Part shown: in pieces, positions 1-9,314 of the stretch
Numbering within the stretch: position 1 is the first letter of the stretch
How the letters are laid out: the number at the start of each line of letters is the position of its first letter
Assembly: GCA_006546595.1 (NCBI GenBank)
Contig: VIAD01000008.1
Span: forward strand, 104,904 to 168,903
DNA from: Moraxellaceae bacterium AER2_44_116
GTDB taxonomy: Bacteria > Pseudomonadota > Gammaproteobacteria > Pseudomonadales > Moraxellaceae
Length of the DNA: 64,000 nucleotides
Reading direction: 5' to 3'
The notes under the pieces: generated by a model
The model's database searches: none
What the model was told of the DNA's origin: nothing
Seen by the model: the letters and a program-made list of their open reading frames with translations, nothing else
Program-made: the position numbers and the translations under genes

Positions 1-165
1 CTAGATGGTAGTCAGCATATAGAACAAGCCGCGTATGATGAAGTTCGTAGCCAATTTTTGCAGGCTCAGGGATTAACTGTTTTACGTTTTTGGAATAATG
101 TTGTGCTAACGGATGTTGACAGCGTTTTGAAACAAGTGTGGAGTGCAACTAATGCACGTGTTTAA
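1..165 (+). CDS. DUF559-type endonuclease-domain protein, C-terminal fragment (5' end outside window)
   Basis: An open frame enters at base 1 and stops with TAA at 163-165, giving the last 54 residues of a protein. The sequence has the spacing typical of the end of DUF559 (a Vsr-like PD-(D/E)XK endonuclease fold): a Tyr-Asp/Arg helix, then GLTVLRFWN with a following helix ending in the VLKQVW stretch. The catalytic part lies upstream of the window, so activity cannot be judged. Such proteins are common small stand-alone genes of unknown biological role in bacterial chromosomes. Family assignment rests on the RFWN motif and the final helix only. Confidence 0.6.
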   Translation, partial: LDGSQHIEQAAYDEVRSQFLQAQGLTVLRFWNNVVLTDVDSVLKQVWSATNARV

Positions 166-174
166 CAGAGCCAG

Positions 175-279
175 TGTAGGATGCTTAGAGGCACGAAACC
201 CATCATAATCAATCGCTTATAAATCAAACCACCGCCGCTAAAACCAAAACGGCGGGTTTTCCTCGTCTATCCACCCTAC
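175..279. repeat. Dispersed palindromic repeat, family B copy 1
   Basis: This 105-bp intergenic unit begins GTAGGATG, carries GGCACGAAACCCATCA, and ends with CCACCCTAC, so its ends are inverted relative to each other. An internal hairpin (ACCGCCG / CGGCGGGT) lies near 226-256. A clearly related copy is at 23924-24041. It sits just downstream of the convergent ends of the flanking genes and could also act as a terminator for them. Confidence 0.75.
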
Positions 280-318
280 AAAACGCATCGTCATTCAAGT
301 AAAGATTATCAGCCAACA

Positions 319-1380
319 CTAAGCCTGACGGCGTAAATAACGGACTACCTCTAACATCCACCATGTAACACACACAGCAACGATAATTAACAAAAATGGC
401 AAAATTGTTGCTAACATGGCACTTTGTTGCCCTGCTAATACCACATACAAAACATAGACTACATAACACACTAAAAACGCAACCCCATCAAAGCGCGTCA
501 CCGTGTAATTGGCTAAAAAAACGGGTAAACAGGCTAAAGCAACTAAAATCATCACGGGAATGTCAATAATTAATGATGATTGAGCGACAGGTAATCCGTT
601 TGGTGCAATCAACCCAGACAAACCTAATACAGCGCCAATATTAAAAATATTACTCCCCAAAATATTACCTACTGCAATATCACGCTCACCTTTTAAACTA
701 GCCAAAACACTAGTTGCTAACTCAGGTAAAGATGTCCCAACAGCAACAATAGTTAATCCAATAACCAACTCACTTAAACCAAAATATTTAGCAATTTCGA
801 CAGCCCCCTCTACTAACCATTGCGAACCTAAGACCAGCATGACCAAGCCAACAACAATTGAAATAATGTTTTTCCATAAAGGCTGAGGTGGCGAAATATC
901 ATCTACACCATCAACAGTTGCAACGCCTTCTCGACGCGCTTCTTTAATTAAAAATATTGTATAAGCAATAATACCTAAAAATAATAACAAGCCGTCTATA
1001 CGACTAATCACGCCATCAATACCCATTAATAACACGATTAATGAACCATAAATCATGATGGGAATATCAAAACGTACCAGTTGTTTTTGTACCACTAATG
1101 ACGCTGCAATTGCTGATAAACCTAAAATAAGTAGTACATTACAAATATTACTCCCCACGACGTTACCAACGGCAATATCAGCAGCACCTTTAAATGCAGA
1201 TGACACACTTACCGACATTTCAGGCGCACTAGTACCAAAAGCCACCACCGTTAAACCAATAATTAATGGGCTGATACCTAAAGACCCCGCCAAACTAGAT
1301 GCCCCTTTAACTAAAACATCTGCCCCGAAGGTGAGCAATACCAAACCTGCTAATAATAGTAATAACGTCATTAATTCCAT
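319..1380 (-). CDS. Calcium/sodium antiporter, CaCA superfamily (YrbG-like)
   Basis: A 353-residue polytopic membrane protein with about ten hydrophobic segments, built as two homologous halves. Each half carries the CaCA alpha-repeat signature: GTSAPE with GNVVGSNICN in the first half, GTSLPELATS with GNILGSNIFN in the second. The acidic residues in these repeats bind the cation in the family. The expected role is exchange of Ca2+ for Na+ or H+ across the inner membrane. The start at 1380 is preceded by GAGG with six bases of spacing. The gene stands alone, with its 3' end facing a DUF559 fragment across a dispersed repeat. The exact exchange partner cannot be read from sequence. Confidence 0.9.
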   Translation of the reverse strand: MELMTLLLLLAGLVLLTFGADVLVKGASSLAGSLGISPLIIGLTVVAFGTSAPEMSVSVSSAFKGAADIAVGNVVGSNICNVLLILGLSAIAASLVVQKQLVRFDIPIMIYGSLIVLLMGIDGVISRIDGLLLFLGIIAYTIFLIKEARREGVATVDGVDDISPPQPLWKNIISIVVGLVMLVLGSQWLVEGAVEIAKYFGLSELVIGLTIVAVGTSLPELATSVLASLKGERDIAVGNILGSNIFNIGAVLGLSGLIAPNGLPVAQSSLIIDIPVMILVALACLPVFLANYTVTRFDGVAFLVCYVVYVLYVVLAGQQSAMLATILPFLLIIVAVCVTWWMLEVVRYLRRQA

Positions 1381-1696
1381 CCTTCACCTCTTGCTATGGG
1401 ATAAATAAATCAACAGCCAAACGACAACGAATGAATGTGGCTTGCTGGCAAAATTTAACTTTTTTCGTTAAAAAATAATCATAATGTGTGCTGAGACTCA
1501 ATGTCCAGAAAGCAAGTGTAGTCAGGGTATGCGGGACAAGCATTTGTCAAAACATCAACTTGTTGCCTTAACTCTGCCATAAATCCAGTGTTAACACACC
1601 CTACGAAACTAATTTAACAATATTTTCATCCCTTTAACCCTTTTTCCAAAACCCCACGTTTACCTAAGCATCTTCAAACCAAACAGGATGCAAACC
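1381..1696. other. Divergent intergenic region, nothing firm
   Basis: This 316-bp space separates the divergent antiporter and VWA genes, so it must hold both promoters. I see no coding frame, no strong hairpin, and no repeat shared with the other families. Only a short fragment near 1587-1607 (ACACACCCTACGAAA) recalls the edge of repeat family B. Confidence 0.5.
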
Positions 1697-3517
1697 ATGA
1701 AATATCACCCTCTCGCGTTAATGATCGCCATCGTTTTAGCGCAAGGCTGCTCAACTCAACATAAAGAACAACAAGCCGAATTATTACCTGCACCACCAGC
1801 AACCCAAGTTTTGACGGATAAAAAAGACTTCGCTCAACCAGAAATACGCGTTGAAGAAGCAAAAGCAAACGACATCAGTTCACAACTTATGACAGACGAA
1901 TTAGCTGTTAAAGAGCAGGTTTATACCAAAGTCGCTAAACAGAAGTTGGAACGTCAGGCCAACTACGCCGCAGGCGCAGCAAATGCCCCATCAGTGATGG
2001 CCGTTGGCAAAATGATGGCCATTGCACCAATGTCAGCCCCGATGATGGACTCCTATAATCTCCCCAAAGAAGAACGCGATAAGTTTGAACATTTTAACGA
2101 TAACCCCATAAAACAAGTCGCTACTGATCCTGTTTCAACCTTTAGTTTAGATGTCGATACAGGCAGTTACGCCTTAGTGCGTCAGTTTATTCAACAAGGC
2201 CGCTTACCTGCTAGCGATGCGGTGCGTGTGGAAGAGTTAATCAACTATTTTAGCTATCAATATCCCAAAGCCACTGGTCAACATCCTTTTGCTTCTGAAA
2301 CTGAGTTAAGTACCGCGCCGTGGCAGCCTGAGCATTATTTATTGCGTATTGGTGTGCAAGCACAAGATGTTCATGTGTCCGCTATGCCGCCCGCTAATTT
2401 AGTGTTTTTGGTTGATGTTTCAGGTTCGATGGATGAACCCAATAAATTACCGTTAGTGATTAGTAGCTTACAAATGCTGACGCAGCAACTTCGTCCACAA
2501 GATAAAGTGTCGTTGGTAGTGTATGCAGGTCGTACCGAAGTCGTATTAGAGCCCACGGCAGGCAATAAAAAAGCGGATATTCAAGCCGCATTAGGTCGTT
2601 TACAAGCAGGTGGCAGCACCGCAGGTGCATCGGCCTTAGATTTAGCCTACAAAATGGCGCGTAAAGGTTATGTGGCTAACGGTATTAATCGGATTTTATT
2701 AGCCACTGACGGCGATTTTAATGTCGGAGTGACCGATACCAATCAAATCAAAGACATGGTGAAACGTGAACGCGAATCAGGCATTACCTTATCGACGCTC
2801 GGTTTTGGTCAGGGTAATTTTAATGATGCGATGATGGAGCAAATAGCCGATGTCGGTAATGGTAATTACAGCTATATCGACTCACTCAATGAAGCACGCA
2901 AAGTCTTGGTTGATGAACTCAGTAGTACCTTTAATACCGTCGCCAAAGACGTGAAAGTGCAGATTGAATTTAACCCGAACGTGGTGGCGGAATATCGTTT
3001 GATTGGTTATGAAAATCGTCAATTGAATCGTGAGGATTTTAATAACGATAAGGTAGATGCAGGCGATGTTGGGTCTGGTAAGAGTGTGACCGCGATTTAT
3101 GAAATCACGCCCAAAACGGCTACACCTGCGGTTGATGCTTTACGTTATCAAGCCAGTAAAGCTACGACTGAGGGTAAAAAAGCTAATGACAGCCAAGAGT
3201 TGGCCTTTTTGAAAATCCGCTACAAACAACCTGAAGGCACAAAAAGCATTTTAGTCACTCAGCCGATTGCTAAACCCACTGTTATCACCTCGTTTAATAA
3301 ATCAAGTGAAACACAACGTTTTGCCACCGCCGTTGCAGGGTTTGGTCAATTGCTCAGACAGTCACCACAAATCAATGCCTTAACGTACAGTCAAATCGTA
3401 CAAATTGCTCAAGCAGCAAAAGGGAGTGATAGTACGGGCAGCAAAGGCGAGTTTATTCAGTTGGTTAAAAATGCCGAGTCATTGGCGGGTCAAAATAACG
3501 CTCAACCTGCAATGTGA
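1697..3517 (+). CDS. VWA-domain lipoprotein, YfbK family
   Basis: An exported lipoprotein of about 606 residues. The N-terminus is a short signal ending in a lipobox (LAQGC), so the protein should be lipid-anchored in the periplasm. The order of regions is a low-complexity linker, the vWF_N segment (about residues 105-190, including DTGSYA), a von Willebrand A domain with an intact MIDAS (DVSGSM near residue 239, then ATDGDFN), and a C-terminal DUF3520-like region. ATG 1697 is chosen over the in-frame ATG at 1688 because CAGGA lies nine bases upstream of 1697 but touches 1688. The gene sits 96 bp upstream of an ECF sigma factor on the same strand, the usual partnership of this family. Function is unknown; a role in metal-dependent protein binding or envelope stress is inference. 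Confidence 0.88.
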   Translation: MKYHPLALMIAIVLAQGCSTQHKEQQAELLPAPPATQVLTDKKDFAQPEIRVEEAKANDISSQLMTDELAVKEQVYTKVAKQKLERQANYAAGAANAPSVMAVGKMMAIAPMSAPMMDSYNLPKEERDKFEHFNDNPIKQVATDPVSTFSLDVDTGSYALVRQFIQQGRLPASDAVRVEELINYFSYQYPKATGQHPFASETELSTAPWQPEHYLLRIGVQAQDVHVSAMPPANLVFLVDVSGSMDEPNKLPLVISSLQMLTQQLRPQDKVSLVVYAGRTEVVLEPTAGNKKADIQAALGRLQAGGSTAGASALDLAYKMARKGYVANGINRILLATDGDFNVGVTDTNQIKDMVKRERESGITLSTLGFGQGNFNDAMMEQIADVGNGNYSYIDSLNEARKVLVDELSSTFNTVAKDVKVQIEFNPNVVAEYRLIGYENRQLNREDFNNDKVDAGDVGSGKSVTAIYEITPKTATPAVDALRYQASKATTEGKKANDSQELAFLKIRYKQPEGTKSILVTQPIAKPTVITSFNKSSETQRFATAVAGFGQLLRQSPQINALTYSQIVQIAQAAKGSDSTGSKGEFIQLVKNAESLAGQNNAQPAM

Positions 3518-3529
3518 TTTTATGCGTAG

Positions 3530-3549
3530 GGGCGAAAAATCTTTCGCCC
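3530..3549 (+). repeat. Hairpin of the GGGGCGA palindromic family, possible weak terminator
   Basis: GGGCGAAA and TTTCGCCC form a perfect eight-base stem just after the VWA stop. It is not followed by a T-run. The surrounding GTAGGGGCGA matches elements at 32401 and 58667, so it may be a dispersed repeat rather than a dedicated terminator. Confidence 0.5.
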
Positions 3550-3613
3550 TTTACCACCATCAAAACCCATAAACTTGTTACAGTTCGAGCTTCGCGTTTA
3601 ACTAGCAAAAAAT

Positions 3614-4171
3614 ATGTTAATCAACCATGACGACAGCGACGAAAACCTAATGCTGGCCTATCAAACGGGCAATCAGCAAGCATTTGCACGGCTGTATCAG
3701 CGTTATCGTCAAACCTTGTTTGCTTATTTGGTGAAAACGTTAGGTCAAAAAAGCCAAGCGGAAGAAGTGTATCAAGAAATATGGTTGTCATTGATTCGTC
3801 AACGTGAGCGTTATACCGTCAGCGCCAGTTTTAGAACGTATATCTTCTGTATTGCTCATTCGCGGGTGTTAGATTTTTATCGGCAACAAGGAAAGTTAGC
3901 GGCGAATGATTCACTCGATGAAGATTTTGAGATGGCCGCCTGTGCTTATTATGAGCCGCATTCCCAGCTAGAAGAGCAACGTTTGTTAGAGCGTCTACAA
4001 TTCTGCTTAACCCAATTACCCGATGAACAACGGGCGGTGATGGTGTTAAAACTGGAGTCGGAATTAACCTTACAAAGCATTGCCGAGCAGTTAAACGTGG
4101 CTTTTGAAGCCTTAAAAAGTCGCTTTCGTTATGCCCAAAAGAAGTTGCAACAGTGTTTAGGAGTGGAGTGA
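3614..4171 (+). CDS. ECF-type sigma-70 family RNA polymerase sigma factor
   Basis: A 185-residue protein of normal ECF length. Region 2 (about residues 15-85) includes LYQRYRQTLFAYL and the -10 recognition helix around TYIFCIAHSRVLDFYR. Region 4 (about 125-180) has the helix-turn-helix QLPDEQRAVMVLKLE...TLQSIAEQLNVAFEALKSRF. It should direct RNA polymerase to a small regulon. It follows the VWA lipoprotein gene on the same strand, and genes of that type often form sigma/anti-sigma/VWA loci. No anti-sigma gene follows directly; an anti-sigma-like membrane protein appears on the same strand only at 13129, beyond a minus-strand operon. The ribosome site before ATG 3614 is weak. The 3' end converges on the next gene with 19 bp between them. 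Confidence 0.9.
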   Translation: MLINHDDSDENLMLAYQTGNQQAFARLYQRYRQTLFAYLVKTLGQKSQAEEVYQEIWLSLIRQRERYTVSASFRTYIFCIAHSRVLDFYRQQGKLAANDSLDEDFEMAACAYYEPHSQLEEQRLLERLQFCLTQLPDEQRAVMVLKLESELTLQSIAEQLNVAFEALKSRFRYAQKKLQQCLGVE

Positions 4172-4190
4172 GGAATCATCTCCTAAATCA

Positions 4191-5168
4191 TCAATAACTC
4201 ACCCACAACGTCTGCTCGATAAACACTTCAAACGATTGATACATCCGCACATGGTACGGCCAACGATATTCCATCGCCCGAAATAGTGGGTTGTAAATGG
4301 CAGTATATAAGGTGCCAAAGGCGTTAGCGTAATCGGTGCTAAATAACGGCGCGTACTCAAAACTATCAGCAAACGAGCCAACATTCATCAACGGATCATA
4401 CAGTCCTTCTAACAGCATTTGTTTGCGTTCGTAGGAGTGAGAAAACATTGCATAATGGCTTAAATCAAAATCCCCTTGATGATTAACCGCCAACGGTAAC
4501 GCCGACACTTTGGCGGGTTCAATGGGCGAGATTTCTACCGTTACCACGTCGTTATAGGCATCGAGTAAGGTGACGTTAAAAGCCATATTAACGGGTACAT
4601 GCCGTAAGACTTGCACTGCTTCGAGCGTGTTTTTACAAAACTCCAAAATGTAACGCACAATCAAGGCAATCCCAAAACCTTCACCGACCACATCGCTACC
4701 GCCAAACGCAATTGATACACTTAAGCCGTGTTCGTTCATGCCATCGAGTGCGCCCCATAAACAATCCGTTGACGCAATCACCGCCGTACCATGCCAGTTG
4801 CTTTTTAAAATTCGACCTTCGCATAAATACGGGCTGTAATCATAATTACGAATCAATACAGGGTTATAGCGTGTCCAAACCGCTTGCGAACAACCTGTCA
4901 TCGTCGGCGTAGGGCAATAACAGCTTAACAAACGTGCCAACATATCATCGGCTTTGGTCAGTTGAATCAGGTGTTGCCACATCGGCACAAGTTTAGGCAT
5001 ATAGGTATGCAATGCGGCCTGACACTCGAGGAGGCTAGGGCGTTTTAATTCCCCTTCTTTGAGAAACCATTGTCGATAACTGTCATCGACATGATGATAA
5101 AAATTCAGCCATTTGGCATCGGGGTAACTTTCTTCGATGGCAATAAACGCTTTGCTATAAGTGCTCAT
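4191..5168 (-). CDS. C45-type NTN hydrolase/acyltransferase-like protein
   Basis: A 325-residue protein resembling the peptidase C45 / acyl-CoA:6-aminopenicillanate acyltransferase family. The likely catalytic Cys is C93 in TGCSQAV, followed by the family's R-N-x-D motif (RNYD, residues 107-110) and GMNEHGLSVSIAFGG near 152-166. In this family an N-terminal propeptide is removed autocatalytically so that Cys becomes the new N-terminus and nucleophile. Residues 1-92 would be that propeptide. Typical substrates carry amide bonds to acyl or amino-acid groups. It is the last gene of the six-gene operon, and its ATG overlaps the ATP-grasp stop by 4 bp, implying coupled translation. Opposing roles, one enzyme making an amide and one cleaving or transferring it, are inferred. 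Substrate unknown. Confidence 0.75.
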   Translation of the reverse strand: MSTYSKAFIAIEESYPDAKWLNFYHHVDDSYRQWFLKEGELKRPSLLECQAALHTYMPKLVPMWQHLIQLTKADDMLARLLSCYCPTPTMTGCSQAVWTRYNPVLIRNYDYSPYLCEGRILKSNWHGTAVIASTDCLWGALDGMNEHGLSVSIAFGGSDVVGEGFGIALIVRYILEFCKNTLEAVQVLRHVPVNMAFNVTLLDAYNDVVTVEISPIEPAKVSALPLAVNHQGDFDLSHYAMFSHSYERKQMLLEGLYDPLMNVGSFADSFEYAPLFSTDYANAFGTLYTAIYNPLFRAMEYRWPYHVRMYQSFEVFIEQTLWVSY

Positions 5169-6655
5169 GATGCACTCGCTTTAATGGAGCTCGGCTTGCT
5201 GTAGCGGGCAACCAGTTGTTGCTCTTCCTGTGTTAACTCACGCATCACAAAGGCTTTATGGATGGCGTTGACCCAACGTGTCGCTTGTGTATTTAAGCGT
5301 TGACCTTGATGTTCGGTAATCGGGATATTGAGAAAGGCAATGGCTAAATCACCGCCATGATAGGCGTAATCGTCTTGATTCATAATCCGCAATACATAGG
5401 CCAAATCAGGATGTTGTTGGCTATCAACAGGTTGATGGCTGGCTTGCACCAACTCCAATTCATCGGCCGCATTCAGGCGATAAACGCCAGAGACAGGTGC
5501 AGCCGCAATTTTTCGCAAGGGATTGGCGGTGTATTTAAAAATCATCTGACTGCTTTCGCCTTGTGCACCCAACGCTAAGGACTGCGCGTTATAGTCTTTA
5601 GGCGACAAACTCAATGGAATATCGGCAAATTCAATCAAATGCAGCAGAAACAGGGGAATAGTACTTTGGCAAAACGGCGACATATTGGTCAGGGCAGAAA
5701 TACCCGTAATACGCGGATTTAACTCGCCTAAATAAATCTGACCATCGTCTTGGTCAATTAAATAATCGACTTCAAAATAGCCACGATAGCCCCGTTGATA
5801 CAGTTCATTGCCCAGTCGTTCGGTTTTGGCATGAATATCGGCACGCACCGCATCGCTAAAACTGGCTTGAATCAGTTCATTACCACACCAACCACCTTGA
5901 TAGACGGTGAGTTCTTCAAAGCCAATCATTTCGCTTAATAAGGGCGCAACAAATGTCCCCGTTTTGGTGGCACAAGCTTCAATCGCAGTGCCAATACAGG
6001 CAATCCGTTTCATCACTTTTACCGCTTCTTCGCTTTCAATTTCCTTGGCGACAGCGTGGTAATCGGCTTCATTATCAATAAAGTAGGTGGTTTTACCTGA
6101 GTCACCATACGCACTTTGAATAACCCAACGTGAACCCAAGTGGTGCATTTGCGCTAAGCTTAATAGCGTTTGATAACTGTCTACTTTCGCCAAGACATTG
6201 GGGACGCTGAGTACGCCCGCCGCATTGCCGATTTGGGTGGTGGTAATTTTGCTATCAACGTTTTTGACCAGTTCGTGTTTAGGCAATTGCACTGTCAGAC
6301 CAAGCTCTGCGGCTAATGCTTCTAGCTCAGGGTTAAAAAATAAAAACATCACCCGACCATTCTTTTTGAGTGTTTGTTTGTCGTGTTGAATACGGGCTGT
6401 AACTTCAGGGTGGCGTAATAAATAATGATTAATTTGTTCTACACTTTCAAAGACTTCAATGGCGGTATTGCTTGGTACAAGCACATTAGGCGATTGGCCA
6501 TCAAAGCAGTCGATATAATTGATATTCGTCCAGTTTTTGACCCATTTATCCATGTTAATGAGATTGAAATTACTTGGACTGACAAAATAATAGGGCGTGT
6601 CATTGTTGGCGAAAAACGCGCGAATATCGGCGATGCTGCTGAGTGGCTTGCTCAT
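5165..6655 (-). CDS. ATP-grasp domain ligase
   Basis: A 496-residue cytosolic protein with an ATP-grasp core. Features seen are an N-terminal Rossmann-like region (about 1-125), a glycine-rich loop (QSAYGDSGKTTYF near 180-192), and the metal-binding end of the grasp fold (YFEVDYLID...YLGELNPRITG near 297-322), where Glu and Asn bind Mg2+. Family members form an acyl-phosphate from a carboxylate with ATP and join it to an amine or another nucleophile. Whether this one makes an amide or acts like a carboxylase cannot be told. It follows the decarboxylase gene by 28 bp and overlaps the C45-like gene by 4 bp. An amine made by the decarboxylase is an attractive but unproven co-substrate. Confidence 0.82.
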   Translation of the reverse strand: MSKPLSSIADIRAFFANNDTPYYFVSPSNFNLINMDKWVKNWTNINYIDCFDGQSPNVLVPSNTAIEVFESVEQINHYLLRHPEVTARIQHDKQTLKKNGRVMFLFFNPELEALAAELGLTVQLPKHELVKNVDSKITTTQIGNAAGVLSVPNVLAKVDSYQTLLSLAQMHHLGSRWVIQSAYGDSGKTTYFIDNEADYHAVAKEIESEEAVKVMKRIACIGTAIEACATKTGTFVAPLLSEMIGFEELTVYQGGWCGNELIQASFSDAVRADIHAKTERLGNELYQRGYRGYFEVDYLIDQDDGQIYLGELNPRITGISALTNMSPFCQSTIPLFLLHLIEFADIPLSLSPKDYNAQSLALGAQGESSQMIFKYTANPLRKIAAAPVSGVYRLNAADELELVQASHQPVDSQQHPDLAYVLRIMNQDDYAYHGGDLAIAFLNIPITEHQGQRLNTQATRWVNAIHKAFVMRELTQEEQQLVARYSKPSSIKASAS

Positions 6656-6683
6656 GATTAGGTTTCCATGTGTCCATTTTCAA

Positions 6684-9314
6684 TTATTTGATGTTGTCTG
6701 AGTTCAGGTAACGCTCATGTAAGATTTTTAATCCTAGTGATTCGTGATAACCGTGAATCTCTTTAATTTTTAGCGTGGATAAATACGACAGCAAGGGCGC
6801 ATCAATAATTTGGCCGGGTACAAGCACAGGAAATCCCGGCGGATAGGGCGTAACATAACTGGCCGATACCCATGTTTGTCCTTGTTGTGCGGCGGCTAAA
6901 CTGTCCTGATTAATCAACACATAACTGATATTTTGCGGCTGAAAGCCTGCATAAAAAGCCTGTCGCATATCAATCACTTCCACACCTTCACCGTGAGCGC
7001 AGGCAACAGAGAGCGTGGAAAATAAAGGATGATAATGCCGACGTTGTGGCAATTGAATCGGTGCTTTTTTGTGGCCAATGACCGTGTTTGCCGTTTGACG
7101 AGTCAGTAAACGTTCAGCAATTTCAGCTAAAACCTGTATTAAATAGTGGGCGGTTTGTTCGGTTGCGCCAATATTGACGATAAATAACACGGTATTACGC
7201 GAGGTTTTATTAACTTGAATGTCGTATTTATCAATCAATAACTTTCTAAATTGATTGCCGTCCATGCCTGTTTTGGCAATATCTACCGTCATGCGAGTCG
7301 GGTCGATAACAAAACCTTCGCTATTAAACTCGTGAATACTCGCTAAAAAATCGTGAGGCTGATGAATGGGTTCAGCATTGCCCGTTGGGTAAATATCCTC
7401 TTTCGACAACACCCGAAACACTTGGCTAATAGTGGGGTGATTTGCGATGCGTTGCCGAATCATCATGGCTAAATGCAAACTGGTTAAGGTGCGTTGATAA
7501 CCTTCTAAGGCCATTTGCCGACGTGCAATATCCAACGAAGCTAAAATTTGATAGTTCGGTGACGTCGAGGTGTGAATATAAAAGGCTTCAAAAAAATGAT
7601 CGTGATTAAACGCTTGGTCATAAACATGAATCATCGAGCCTTGCCGAAACGAACTTAAAGACTTATGCGTTGATTGAGTGGCATAAACGCGCAATACCAC
7701 ACGATCAGGATCGGGTAAATGACTACGGTCGGTGGCGGTGTCGTAAAGATAACGATAAGCCGCACTTTGAAAACGGACATTCAGTCGTTTTGCGACATTC
7801 ATGGCATGGCGACGATGATAAAGCACATTAAAGTGCGCATGAGCAAACCACGCCTCATCCCAATGAAAAACAATGTCGGGTTTAATCGCCAAAATCGCCA
7901 TCATATAGGCTTCAACATCGTAAATCAGGCCATCAAATGTCGAATTGGTCAGAATAATGTGTTTCAAGCGAGCTAATAAGCCCGCCTGAGATAACTGCTG
8001 CATCTTGTTGATAATTAACGCTAAGGGTACAGCACCATATAAATCAAAATCATCAACGGCATTGGTTTCTAAAAACACCGCATGTGCGCCACAGAGCATA
8101 ATGGCGTAAGGGATGGATTTATGACAATCGGACGAAACAAAGACAATATCGTCAGGCACTAGGTTGGCTTGGGTGACGATTTTGTTGGAGGTGGATGTGC
8201 CATTGGTGACAAAAAAACTCTGTTGCGCACCAAAGCAAGTCGCCGCTTTATCATGCGCGCTTTTAATCGCCCCTTTAGGATTTAACAGCGAATCCATACC
8301 GCCTTGGGTCGATGAGGTTTCACCATTAAAGGTATTTTCGCCATAAAATTCGTAAAAATCTTTCACCCATAACGAATCTTTAATGGAACTGGCGCGTGAG
8401 ATGGGCAGAGCATGAAATACGCCTTTCGGTTTTTTGCTGTAGGCGTGTAGGGCATTATAAAACGGCGTGTTGTATCGTTCACGAATGCCATTTAAGACAT
8501 AGTGATGCAAATCTTTAAACGGATGTTCATGATAAAACACGCGATGAAATGCTTGAAAGTAGTGGGGCGACAACGCAGCAAACGCTAATTCTGATAAATA
8601 GTAATGCTCTATTTCAGGACGAATAATCGCCGCTATCTGGGTGAAAATTAAGGCATTATCCACAGAAATTAACGCATAGTTATCTTCCGTTCGCGCTAAA
8701 CCTTGCAGTGTTGTTAAGCATTGATTTGCCAACGCTGAATCGCTGTACATCAACGAACCCGATACGCTCATATAGGCTTGAATGTTAGGGTTGCTGATTA
8801 ACGCTAATGCTGCATCAGCAATATTATTGACAAAAACTAAGTCGTAATAACATTCGTCACGTTCTTGTTGTAGGGCTTTAAGCGCACGGTCATAGAGCTC
8901 AACATAGGCAACGGGATTCGGATGAATAATTAATAAATCAAAACACGGCTTTTTGATTTTAGCGTAGCCATCTTCATACAAAGGTTTATCTAAATCATCT
9001 AAAAAGGTATTAAACGGGGCATAAGATTTTTGTCGAGCTAGCAGAAGTTGCGCTTGGCAATTACCCGCCAATTGCAAGGCTAAATTAAATTGCCCTAACC
9101 CAACATAATGTTGCAAGCGATATTGAATCGCCAAACTCGGAAACGCCCAATAACGCTCAATGGCCATCAGTTCATGCAATAACGCCATACTCAGCGTACC
9201 GTCCATGTACGCCAAGGCATCTATCACAGCCGACCATAACTGTTGTCGCTTGCTGTTTAAGTCAAACTCAACCGTGTTTAGCGATGTGTTAAGGCAATAG
9301 TGATGAGTCGTCAT
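6684..9314 (-). CDS. PLP-dependent Orn/Lys/Arg decarboxylase family protein with a long N-terminal region
   Basis: An 876-residue fold-type I PLP enzyme. The PLP lysine is K551 in TQSTHKSLSSF. Upstream lie the cofactor-phosphate loop NGTSTSNK (371-378), DCHKS (397-401) and the ring-binding Asp in HWDEAWFAH (about D486). These are the hallmarks of bacterial ornithine/lysine/arginine decarboxylases, which release CO2 to give putrescine, cadaverine or agmatine. About 300 residues precede the catalytic core. Part resembles the receiver-like 'wing' domain (FDLLIIHPN, YYDLVFVNN), but the first 110 residues are extra and unrecognised. The gene overlaps the TPR gene upstream by 4 bp. Substrate cannot be assigned from sequence. 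Location beside a urea channel makes arginine chemistry worth testing, but that is inference. Confidence 0.88.
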   Translation of the reverse strand: MTTHHYCLNTSLNTVEFDLNSKRQQLWSAVIDALAYMDGTLSMALLHELMAIERYWAFPSLAIQYRLQHYVGLGQFNLALQLAGNCQAQLLLARQKSYAPFNTFLDDLDKPLYEDGYAKIKKPCFDLLIIHPNPVAYVELYDRALKALQQERDECYYDLVFVNNIADAALALISNPNIQAYMSVSGSLMYSDSALANQCLTTLQGLARTEDNYALISVDNALIFTQIAAIIRPEIEHYYLSELAFAALSPHYFQAFHRVFYHEHPFKDLHHYVLNGIRERYNTPFYNALHAYSKKPKGVFHALPISRASSIKDSLWVKDFYEFYGENTFNGETSSTQGGMDSLLNPKGAIKSAHDKAATCFGAQQSFFVTNGTSTSNKIVTQANLVPDDIVFVSSDCHKSIPYAIMLCGAHAVFLETNAVDDFDLYGAVPLALIINKMQQLSQAGLLARLKHIILTNSTFDGLIYDVEAYMMAILAIKPDIVFHWDEAWFAHAHFNVLYHRRHAMNVAKRLNVRFQSAAYRYLYDTATDRSHLPDPDRVVLRVYATQSTHKSLSSFRQGSMIHVYDQAFNHDHFFEAFYIHTSTSPNYQILASLDIARRQMALEGYQRTLTSLHLAMMIRQRIANHPTISQVFRVLSKEDIYPTGNAEPIHQPHDFLASIHEFNSEGFVIDPTRMTVDIAKTGMDGNQFRKLLIDKYDIQVNKTSRNTVLFIVNIGATEQTAHYLIQVLAEIAERLLTRQTANTVIGHKKAPIQLPQRRHYHPLFSTLSVACAHGEGVEVIDMRQAFYAGFQPQNISYVLINQDSLAAAQQGQTWVSASYVTPYPPGFPVLVPGQIIDAPLLSYLSTLKIKEIHGYHESLGLKILHERYLNSDNIK

